Source: Colwellia sp. (lineage in GTDB: Bacteria > Pseudomonadota > Gammaproteobacteria > Enterobacterales > Alteromonadaceae). From it: a stretch of 64,000 bases of DNA. A model generated the notes under the pieces. It did not search any database. It worked only from the letters and a program-made list of their open reading frames with translations, and was not told the origin of the DNA. Position 1 is the stretch's first letter. Each line of letters opens with the position of its first letter. This document shows positions 50,119 to 57,786 of the stretch, in pieces. The stretch spans positions 172,344-236,343 of the forward strand of contig JAHDIK010000003.1 in the NCBI GenBank assembly GCA_020630795.1, read 5' to 3'. A program made the position numbers and the translations under genes.

Positions 50119-51042
50119 TTGAATATTTTAGTAGTTGACGACAATAGAGTTATTCGCGATATCGTCAGTGCAATGATAAAAGACAGCGGTCATGTTCCAA
50201 TTCAAGCAGACGGACATGTTGCTGCTTTACATCATTTAGAAACCAGTAAAATTGATTTAGTGTTAATGGACATAGAAATGCCAGAGGTGAATGGATTTGA
50301 ATTGACGCAAAAAATTCGACTTATTCATCCTGAGTGGATACCCATTATTTTTTTAAGCTCTAATGACGGAGAGAACTATTTAGCGCAAGGTATTGATGCA
50401 GGTGGCGATGACTATCTTACTAAGCCCGTTAAACATGTCATCTTAAATGCCAAAATTAAAGCGATGGAACGTATATCGTTAATGAAAGATGAGCTTGACC
50501 GCGCGAATAAACAGTTAGAAATACTTACGAGTATTGACCCGCTAACACAAATTTTAAACCGTAGAGGGTTTGAAGAAACGCTTATTACCGCCTGGCAACA
50601 CAACGAACGACAAAAAAGTGATCTTTCATTGCTGATGATCGATATCGATTTTTTTAAGCTCTATAACGACAATTATGGTCACCCTAAAGGAGACGAGTGT
50701 TTAACAAAAGTCGCCAACGTCTTTACACAGTCGTTAAATAGAGCAACAGACAGCATAGCTCGATATGGTGGTGAAGAGTTTGTAGCAGTATTACCGTGTA
50801 CACCCGTTGATGGAGCGCGCTTTAAAGCTAAAGATTTAAAGTTGTCGTTACTCAAAGAAAAAATTAGGCACGAATATTCGACTGTGTTGCCTTTTGTTTC
50901 GGTAAGTATCGGTGTTTCTAATACGTGCTTTGGTGCACAAACACCAACTGATTTAATTAAACAAGCTGATATTGCGTTGTATAAAGCAAAGCAAGACGGC
51001 AGAAATGGCTATGCGTTGTTTGATAGCTCTCTTGAAAAATAG
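50119..51042 (+). CDS. REC-GGDEF diguanylate cyclase
   Basis: A 307-residue protein from the TTG at 50119 (GAGG 9 bases upstream), which gives MNILVVDDNR; earlier in-frame TTGs at 50089 and 50104 are less likely. The receiver has phospho-acceptor Asp 51. The GGDEF domain has GGEEF at 217-221, so it should make c-di-GMP, and an inhibitory I-site RATD at 208-211, exactly 5 residues before. It is likely activated by phosphorylation from a kinase in the same cluster. It is 45 bases after the PP2C gene. Confidence 0.9.
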   Translation: MNILVVDDNRVIRDIVSAMIKDSGHVPIQADGHVAALHHLETSKIDLVLMDIEMPEVNGFELTQKIRLIHPEWIPIIFLSSNDGENYLAQGIDAGGDDYLTKPVKHVILNAKIKAMERISLMKDELDRANKQLEILTSIDPLTQILNRRGFEETLITAWQHNERQKSDLSLLMIDIDFFKLYNDNYGHPKGDECLTKVANVFTQSLNRATDSIARYGGEEFVAVLPCTPVDGARFKAKDLKLSLLKEKIRHEYSTVLPFVSVSIGVSNTCFGAQTPTDLIKQADIALYKAKQDGRNGYALFDSSLEK

Positions 51043-51086
51043 CTAAACCATAAAATACAGATATTATTTTAATAAAGGATTTCACT

Positions 51087-52238
51087 ATGTCTAAACCTCT
51101 CGTTTTAATTATTGATGACGATAAGGATTACTTAGAGTTATTGCACGAAGCTTTAGAAGAAGAGTTTGACGTTAAATGTGCTCAAAACCTAGACGAAGCT
51201 GAAGCATTAGCAAGAGATTTTACACGTTTTGATATTGCGCTTGTTGACGAATGTATTGGGGATGACCGAGGTTCCGATTGGATTAAAGCAAAGGTTGAAG
51301 ACAATTATGTCGCATCGTCTTTTGTTCTCTATTCGGGGTTAGCTAATGATGAGGCAATTTTAAAAGGACTAGAATGCGGTGCCGATGATTTTTTAGCCAA
51401 ACCCATCTCGTTACTTGCGCTGAATAGTAAGTTACATAAACTGATCAATTACCAAGAAAAAATTACTACCTTTGAGTCAGAGTTAACCTCAAAAGAGCGT
51501 GTTATCAACGTTTCAATGGCGCAGGCTTCCAAATATGGTAGTTGTATGCAGTTAACTTCGCGGTTAAATCAATGTTTTACGCTTGAGAAAATTAGAGACG
51601 AAATTTTTTCGTTTCTATATAGCATGAAGTTACAGGGCTGTTTGGCATTTTACCCATTAAATAAAGATCCAATCTATTTCAGTTCTGAAAAGGGTTTTTG
51701 CTCGCCTGTTGAAATAGACGTCATGAAGCTTTTAAAAATAAAGCCTCGTTTACATAGGTTTGGCACTCGAGCTATTTTTAATCACTCACTCGCTTCATTA
51801 TTGATATTACATTTAGAAGAAGGGGCAATTGACACTGATATATATATTGATGCGTTAGCGTCAGTTATTGAGTGTATTGGTGCGAGAATCGCTTTCATAG
51901 CGTATCAAGAATCTTTAGTCGAAGTGCAATCAGAAATTCAAAAAGCGGTGTTTACCACCAAAAAAATGATTGAAATATCTAAGCACCATCAACAAGAAGT
52001 GATGAATGAAATTGTGCAAAGCATGGGGGCAAGCTTTCATGTTTTAGACATGACTATGGAGCAAGAGGAATATCTAACAGATTTAGTACACAACGCGCTG
52101 AAAAAGCACTCGCAAGACGATATTAACTTTCTTGAAATAGGGCAGTTGTTAGATAACGCGTTAGCGAGCGTTGATAATTTAAAAGAGCTTAACCAAGAAG
52201 TAGAAGAAATTGAAGATGATGAGGATGAGCTGTTTTGA
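51087..52238 (+). CDS. receiver-domain protein with unrecognised C-terminal region
   Basis: A 383-residue protein. Residues 1-125 are a receiver with DDDKDY, phospho-acceptor Asp in ALVDECIGDD and K-P in FLAKPISL; the residue pattern around the acceptor is unusual (DECIGDD rather than D-x-x-MP). Residues 140-380 are a mostly helical domain of no family that I recognise, perhaps GAF-like between 165 and 290, then coiled coil. It ends in an acidic tail, EDDEDELF. It overlaps the hybrid kinase gene by 4 bases, so it is probably its partner or target. Confidence 0.75.
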   Translation: MSKPLVLIIDDDKDYLELLHEALEEEFDVKCAQNLDEAEALARDFTRFDIALVDECIGDDRGSDWIKAKVEDNYVASSFVLYSGLANDEAILKGLECGADDFLAKPISLLALNSKLHKLINYQEKITTFESELTSKERVINVSMAQASKYGSCMQLTSRLNQCFTLEKIRDEIFSFLYSMKLQGCLAFYPLNKDPIYFSSEKGFCSPVEIDVMKLLKIKPRLHRFGTRAIFNHSLASLLILHLEEGAIDTDIYIDALASVIECIGARIAFIAYQESLVEVQSEIQKAVFTTKKMIEISKHHQQEVMNEIVQSMGASFHVLDMTMEQEEYLTDLVHNALKKHSQDDINFLEIGQLLDNALASVDNLKELNQEVEEIEDDEDELF

Positions 52239-54736
52239 ATTCGATAGAGTTGTCTCATATAAACGTTTTGCCATTTACGCTATTAGAAGTTAGTGAAGAC
52301 GGCTATATAACAGCGTGTATTAAACAGCTTGAAGGCTTAACTGGTTACAGTAATCAAGAGTTGGTGGGTAAAGCCATTAACCAACTCTTTCCGCAGTTAC
52401 CCACCCATTTTACGCAGCAGTATAATAAAGGGGCACTGCACCTAACTCTTTATTGTAAGAATCAACACTCCATCGATTGCTCTTTATCTATCGACAAAGT
52501 TAATCAGCATTACGTCTTTTATATTGCACCTCAAGCTAAGGCTGAATATCAATATGAGCCGAGTACTTTACATGAACTTCAACCGGTAGCGAGAACAACG
52601 GAAGATGCGTTTTGGAAATGGGATTTAGAAAACCAAATTGTTGATTGTTCATCCATGGTGATGTCTATTTTAGGTTACTCGGCTGAAACATTTAATGGTC
52701 CTGTATCTTTTTGGAAAAAACACATTACTCCTAAAGGGCGAAGCCAAATTCAGTCTCAATTGTCGCAGCACTTTAAAGGGAAAATACCGTGTATTAACAC
52801 GACTCAATTAATTGAAACACAAACAGGTGAAAGTAAATGGATTACGTTAATAGGTAAAGTTTTCGAATCTAAAGATTCAAAGCCTTATAAAATGATCGGG
52901 TCGGTAAAAGATGTAACAGAGCATCACGTTATTTCAGAACAGCTAAAAATTCAAAATGGTTATTTACAGCTTGCTGAGCAAATTGGTAATTCTGGTCATT
53001 GGCGGTTAGATCTTATTAATAATACGTTGTTTTGGTCGGCTGGAGTTTATCGCATACATGGTGTAACTCCCGATAAGTATAAACCTGAACTTGATACGGC
53101 AATTAATTTTTATTTGCGCGAAGAACAAGAAAAAGTGGGGGAATATATAGAGCAAGCGATTGAAACTAAAACAGGGTTTCATTTCAAAAGCGTTATAAAA
53201 CAGCCTTTTGGTCGAACAATAAAAGTGGAATCATTAGGTGAAGTTGAATTAGATGAACACGGGGAAGTTATCGGAGTTTTTGGTGTGTTTAAAGACATAC
53301 AAGAGTCTGAAGAAGCGTACGAAAAAGTAAAACTTCTCGCGATGGTTAATTCTACCATTAAGGTGCCTATATTCTTTATCGATGAAAAAGATAATATTGT
53401 TTACCAAGACTTATCTCCTAAACTAGAAAATAAAAAAACAGTCCTTTTTAACTACATTAATTTCAGTATTACCGAATATTTAAATTATAAGAAAAAAGCG
53501 AAAGAAACAGGCCAAATAAAGCATCAGAACGTGAGTTTTGATAAGTTTAATTCAGTATTCGACTTGTCTGTAACCTATGAAAAAGATGAAGGTATATACA
53601 TTTGGATTGTTAACAACGTAACCGACGCGTTTAGAGCAGAACAACAGCAAATTATTAGTAATCGGTTAGCTTTGTTAGGCAATACGTTTGGTAACGTTTC
53701 ACACGATATTAATAATGTATTGGGCGTGGCTTTAGGTGCCACAGAGATGCTTGAGCTGAAGTACTCTCAAGGCAAAACAGACATAGCTGAATATATAGAT
53801 AGAGTTAAGAATGCGATTGATAAGGGTAAAAGCGTTACTGAACGTTTATTAGCATTTACGCGCAAACCAACTGTAAAAGTTGTTAGATTTGATCCCATTA
53901 AAGAGATTGAAAGTAATAAATATTTATTCAAACAATTATTGCTAAGTACCATCGATTTTTCGATAGATATAGACAATGTGCATTGCGAAATCAATTTCCC
54001 TCAGGGCGAATTTATTAATATCCTTTTGAATCTCGTTTTAAATTCACAAGATGCGATTCGTGAACAAGGTTTAAATGGAAGAATAGAAATAACGGCAAAT
54101 ATCAATAGCCATAATAAGCTAGAAATACACGTAAAAGATTCAGGTATTGGAATAGAGCAAAATAACTTATCAAAAATATTTGATCCGTTTTACAGCAGTA
54201 AATCGGTAAATAAGGGAAATGGTATTGGTTTAGCTAATGTTTATAACACGGTTTACAAACATAACGGAGAAATTCAAGTAGAAGGCTCTAGCTCTTTAGG
54301 TGGAGCACATTTTACACTTATTTTTAGCTGTAAATTGTTAAAAGAAAAGGCGAAAACTAAAGAAGTAAATAAGTCTTCTACATTAAACTTACACGGTAAA
54401 AAAATACTTATTTTAGACGATGAGGTAAGCATTGCTGAGTTCGTTTCATTATATTTAGAAAACGAAGGCGGAGAAACTGTTCATGTTAATAACAAAGAAC
54501 AGTTGATTGATGCTGTTAACCAGCATGATGATTTTGATATTTTTATTACGGATATGATACTCCCTGATATTTCAGGTCGACAAGCGGTAGATTTAATACT
54601 TCAAAAATTTCCTTCTATTCAGATATGTTCGATGAGTGGTTATATCGCAGAAGAGTCAGAAGATTGGAAATATCCGGTGTTACGTAAACCGTTTAATTCA
54701 AAAGATCTTAAATCATTTTTAAAACAATTTACTTGA
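52235..54736 (+). CDS. PAS-rich hybrid histidine kinase
   Basis: An 833-residue soluble protein. It starts with TTG at 52235, overlapping the previous stop, with GAGGA 9 bases upstream. Sensor PAS-type domains occupy about 1-105, 115-235 and 240-360, with a further PAS-like stretch to 465. The kinase H-box is NVSHDINNVLGVALGATEML (His 490), of the NtrB-like group. ATPase motifs are LVLNSQDAI, DSGIGIEQ and GNGIGLANVYN. The C-terminal receiver (about 700-833) has the acceptor Asp in ITDMILPDISG and Lys in LRKPF. It has no HPt domain of its own; an HPt is encoded in the next gene. Confidence 0.92.
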   Translation: MNSIELSHINVLPFTLLEVSEDGYITACIKQLEGLTGYSNQELVGKAINQLFPQLPTHFTQQYNKGALHLTLYCKNQHSIDCSLSIDKVNQHYVFYIAPQAKAEYQYEPSTLHELQPVARTTEDAFWKWDLENQIVDCSSMVMSILGYSAETFNGPVSFWKKHITPKGRSQIQSQLSQHFKGKIPCINTTQLIETQTGESKWITLIGKVFESKDSKPYKMIGSVKDVTEHHVISEQLKIQNGYLQLAEQIGNSGHWRLDLINNTLFWSAGVYRIHGVTPDKYKPELDTAINFYLREEQEKVGEYIEQAIETKTGFHFKSVIKQPFGRTIKVESLGEVELDEHGEVIGVFGVFKDIQESEEAYEKVKLLAMVNSTIKVPIFFIDEKDNIVYQDLSPKLENKKTVLFNYINFSITEYLNYKKKAKETGQIKHQNVSFDKFNSVFDLSVTYEKDEGIYIWIVNNVTDAFRAEQQQIISNRLALLGNTFGNVSHDINNVLGVALGATEMLELKYSQGKTDIAEYIDRVKNAIDKGKSVTERLLAFTRKPTVKVVRFDPIKEIESNKYLFKQLLLSTIDFSIDIDNVHCEINFPQGEFINILLNLVLNSQDAIREQGLNGRIEITANINSHNKLEIHVKDSGIGIEQNNLSKIFDPFYSSKSVNKGNGIGLANVYNTVYKHNGEIQVEGSSSLGGAHFTLIFSCKLLKEKAKTKEVNKSSTLNLHGKKILILDDEVSIAEFVSLYLENEGGETVHVNNKEQLIDAVNQHDDFDIFITDMILPDISGRQAVDLILQKFPSIQICSMSGYIAEESEDWKYPVLRKPFNSKDLKSFLKQFT

Positions 54737-54879
54737 AAATATTTGATGTAATTGATCGTTTACTGCACATACAGCAGTAAATAATATGATTTTTTTACTT
54801 ATAAATTGCTGTTTTTCCAGCTAAGTCTTATAGTTAATTATAATTGTAAAAATTGATAGAACGTCAAGTAGAGGATTTT

Positions 54880-56202
54880 GTGGGAATAGATAAAAATTAT
54901 CGTATTTTAGCTGTGGACGATGCTAAAGACACCTTAATGCTGTTAGAGTTTGATTTAGCAGAAGAGGGGTACGATGTATACACTGCTGATTCAGGTGAGC
55001 AGGCTTTATCTATGATCGAATCTCAAGACATTGATTTGATATTGCTTGATATGTATATGCCAGGAATTACGGGCTTAGAATTATTAACTCAGTTAAAGCA
55101 AAACCCAGATTATAAAAATATTCCTATTATCATGTTGTCTGCGTCTGATGACGAGAATCAAGTTGTTTCAGCGTTGGAACTTGGTGCAGATGATTATGTA
55201 ACCAAACCTTATATTGCTAAAGTACTTTTAGCTCGTATGAAAACGTCACTTCGTTTACTTGAAAAAACATTAGAACTAGAACGACTTGCTAAAACTGACT
55301 TTCTAACAAAGCTTAGCAATAAAGGTGGGTTTGAAGAATTAGCGCACAAGGCGGTTAGTCAGGCTAATAGAGAAAATCAATCACTCATCATGGCAATGCT
55401 CGATATTGATTTGTTTAAACACGTAAATGATACATATGGCCACGAAGCCGGCGATGTAGTTCTAATAGAATTCGCTAAACGGATGCGAGAGTGTTTTAGA
55501 GACTATGACATTGTCGGGCGAGTTGGTGGCGAAGAGTTTGCTATTTGTATGCCTAATATTTCATTAGATAATGCATATAACGCATGTGAACGATTTAGAA
55601 GTCTTATTGAAGAGCAGCCAATTAGCATTACGCAAAGTTGCGGCAAGCCACACGATTTATCCATAACGGTAAGTATTGGTTTAATTCAAGGAACTTCTGG
55701 CCAGCTAGAATATGAAGAGTTGCTAAAACAAGCTGATGTAAATTTATACGAAGCAAAAAATAGTGGGCGGAATACCATTAAAACATCTAATGGTGATCAA
55801 GACATCTCTGAGATACAGGAAGAACAAATAGTGAATACAAGTGACGAATCACAATTTCCAGGTATTGATATGGAAATAGGAGTAGGGAATGTACTTGGTG
55901 ATGAATCTTTATTTAAAGATATTGTTCATATGTTTTACGAAGATCACAGTAAAGATGGCGAGAAAATTAAACAAGCAATAGAAGATTCAGATCAGGGAGC
56001 TTGTAAACACCTAGTTCATACACTTAAAGGCGTGTCTTGTTCTGTAGGGGCTATGAACCTTTTTGAACATGTGAAACTGCTTGATGTCGCTATAAATGAA
56101 CATAAAACAGATGAGTATTTAACGTTATTTTCGCCTGTAGAACATGAGTTAGCGCTTGTGATGCAAGGAATTGAGAAAGCATTGGCTGATCGGTTAAGTT
56201 AA
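54880..56202 (+). CDS. REC-GGDEF-HPt protein
   Basis: A 440-residue protein from the GTG at 54880, which has GAGGA 4 bases upstream; the TTG at 54853 lacks one. The receiver (Asp 57 in LLLDMYMP) is followed by a GGDEF domain with GGEEF (216-220) and an I-site RDYD (207-210), so c-di-GMP synthesis and product inhibition are likely. The C-terminal HPt domain has HTLKGVSCSVGA with His 380. This HPt could carry phosphate between the hybrid kinase receiver and other receivers of the cluster; the REC-GGDEF-HPt order is uncommon. It is the last gene of the block. Confidence 0.88.
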   Translation: MGIDKNYRILAVDDAKDTLMLLEFDLAEEGYDVYTADSGEQALSMIESQDIDLILLDMYMPGITGLELLTQLKQNPDYKNIPIIMLSASDDENQVVSALELGADDYVTKPYIAKVLLARMKTSLRLLEKTLELERLAKTDFLTKLSNKGGFEELAHKAVSQANRENQSLIMAMLDIDLFKHVNDTYGHEAGDVVLIEFAKRMRECFRDYDIVGRVGGEEFAICMPNISLDNAYNACERFRSLIEEQPISITQSCGKPHDLSITVSIGLIQGTSGQLEYEELLKQADVNLYEAKNSGRNTIKTSNGDQDISEIQEEQIVNTSDESQFPGIDMEIGVGNVLGDESLFKDIVHMFYEDHSKDGEKIKQAIEDSDQGACKHLVHTLKGVSCSVGAMNLFEHVKLLDVAINEHKTDEYLTLFSPVEHELALVMQGIEKALADRLS

Positions 56203-56208
56203 TATTTA

Positions 56209-56511
56209 TTACAATAGTGTGATATCAATATCACTTATAGGCTTGCAACAACAAGGGAGTATCTCATTTTTAGCAACATAAGCTAGTGGCTCTCCGTTGA
56301 AGTAATCAACTTCACCCTCATTTAGTGTGATTCTACACGCACCACAATACCCATCTCGACAGTGATAGTGTATTTCATGGTTTGCTTGTTCTAAGCATTC
56401 AAGGAGTGTTTGTTTAGTATTGCTGTAAACAACGTGAGTGTCTTTAATCGTAATCTTCAAAGGTTTGTCGGTAGGTGTACTAGAATTGTTAGTTGCATTA
56501 GCATGTTTCAT
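56209..56511 (-). CDS. yfaE: 2Fe-2S ferredoxin-like protein YfaE
   Basis: A 100-residue ferredoxin (E. coli 84) that helps maintain the diferric-tyrosyl cofactor of NrdB. The cluster Cys residues are visible in CRDGYCGACRITL and a later CCC near residue 88. The N-terminal 15 residues are extra and polar. It follows nrdB by 46 bases, as in E. coli. Its stop is only 6 bases from that of the convergent GGDEF gene. Confidence 0.92.
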   Translation of the reverse strand: MKHANATNNSSTPTDKPLKITIKDTHVVYSNTKQTLLECLEQANHEIHYHCRDGYCGACRITLNEGEVDYFNGEPLAYVAKNEILPCCCKPISDIDITLL

Positions 56512-56557
56512 TGTTCGATATTCTCAAATGGCATGCTAATGCGATTATTAGATTGTG

Positions 56558-57688
56558 TTACAGGTCAAAATCGTCAAAATCGTCAGACGATACAGAAGAG
56601 TCTACTTGACCTACAAGGTAGCTTGAAATTTCAGTTTCTTGTGGAGCAACTTGAACGTTATCGCTTGAAAGGTAAGCATTAATCCAAGGCAATGGGTTAG
56701 TTTTAATATCAAATGGAGCGTCTAAACCTATCGCTGTCATACGCTGATTACTGATGTACTCAATGTATTGCTTTAAAATTTCAGCGTTTACACCAATCAT
56801 TGAGCCGTCTTTAAATAAGTAATCAGCCCATTCTTTTTCTTGGTCAACAACATCAAGAAATACTTGGCGGCCTTGCTCTTTTAACGTTTCACAAATTTCC
56901 TGCATTTCAGGGTCGTCTTGACCATTTGCCCAAAGGTTTAAAATTGTTTGCGTACCCGTTAAATGTAGCGCTTCATCTCTTGCTATTAGCTTGATAATTT
57001 TAGCGTTACCTTCAAGTAATTCTCGTTCTGCGAATGCAAACGAACATGCAAAACTCACGTAAAAACGAATGGCTTCAAGAGCATTTACTGAGCATACCGC
57101 TAAGTATAAACGTTCTTTTAATTTACGTTGTGTTACTTCTATGCTCTCACCATTTACCTCATAAGTGCCTTCACCTTGTGATTGTAATAACTGGGTAGAA
57201 ATAATCACATCATCAAAGTATTTTGCAATGCTTGCAGCACGTTTTAGTATCGCTGGGTTTACAACAATATCGTCGAATACTTCACTTGGATCACTGAATA
57301 AGTTTCTTAAAATATGAGTATAAGAGCGAGAGTGAATAGTTTCGCTGAATGCCCATGTTTCAACCCAAGTTTCAATTTCTGGTAGTGAAACGAGTGGCAA
57401 TAATACGGCGTTTACAGAACGCGCTGCCATACTATCGAGTAATGTTTGATACTTTAGATTAGAAATAAATATATGCTTTTCTGAAGGGGTGAGGCTTTGC
57501 CAGTCAGCACGATCTTTTGATACATCAACTTCTTCAGGACGCCAGAAAAAAGACAGTTGTTTTTCAATTAAGCGTTCAAAATTTACAAACTTTTGTTGGT
57601 CATAACGGCTAACATTGACACTTTGCCCAAAAAACATTGGCTCTAATAAAGCGTTATTAGCTGACTGGTTAAAAGTTGTATACGTCAT
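56558..57688 (-). CDS. nrdB: ribonucleoside-diphosphate reductase class Ia beta subunit
   Basis: A 376-residue radical-generating subunit (E. coli 376). It has the di-iron helix motifs [16 protein letters not shown], the [12 protein letters not shown] helix and [11 protein letters not shown]. The C-terminal tail that docks on NrdA is acidic, ending DDFDDFDL. It is 98 bases after nrdA, with a hairpin in between. AGGA lies 7 bases before the ATG. Confidence 0.97.
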   Translation of the reverse strand: MTYTTFNQSANNALLEPMFFGQSVNVSRYDQQKFVNFERLIEKQLSFFWRPEEVDVSKDRADWQSLTPSEKHIFISNLKYQTLLDSMAARSVNAVLLPLVSLPEIETWVETWAFSETIHSRSYTHILRNLFSDPSEVFDDIVVNPAILKRAASIAKYFDDVIISTQLLQSQGEGTYEVNGESIEVTQRKLKERLYLAVCSVNALEAIRFYVSFACSFAFAERELLEGNAKIIKLIARDEALHLTGTQTILNLWANGQDDPEMQEICETLKEQGRQVFLDVVDQEKEWADYLFKDGSMIGVNAEILKQYIEYISNQRMTAIGLDAPFDIKTNPLPWINAYLSSDNVQVAPQETEISSYLVGQVDSSVSSDDFDDFDL

Positions 57689-57714
57689 TTTTTTGTCCTG
57701 AAAGAGCCGACAAA

Positions 57715-57733
57715 GTGTCGGCTAAATTAATTA
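57715..57733 (-). other. hairpin between nrdA and nrdB
   Basis: AGCCGACA and TGTCGGCT form an 8-bp stem with an AAG loop in the nrdA-nrdB spacer. There is no strong U-run after it on the minus strand. It may stabilise or process the nrdA part of the message or act as a weak terminator. Confidence 0.5.
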
Positions 57734-57786
57734 ATACTGATTTTTATTATAAAAAGATCAAACGAAAAAGGTTTTGATGATTAACC

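Noticed and set aside
56216-56235. GTGATAT/ATATCAC palindrome as a terminator between the GGDEF-HPt and yfaE genes
   Set aside because: The loop is only two bases, there is no T-run, and the sequence encodes the conserved C-terminus of YfaE.
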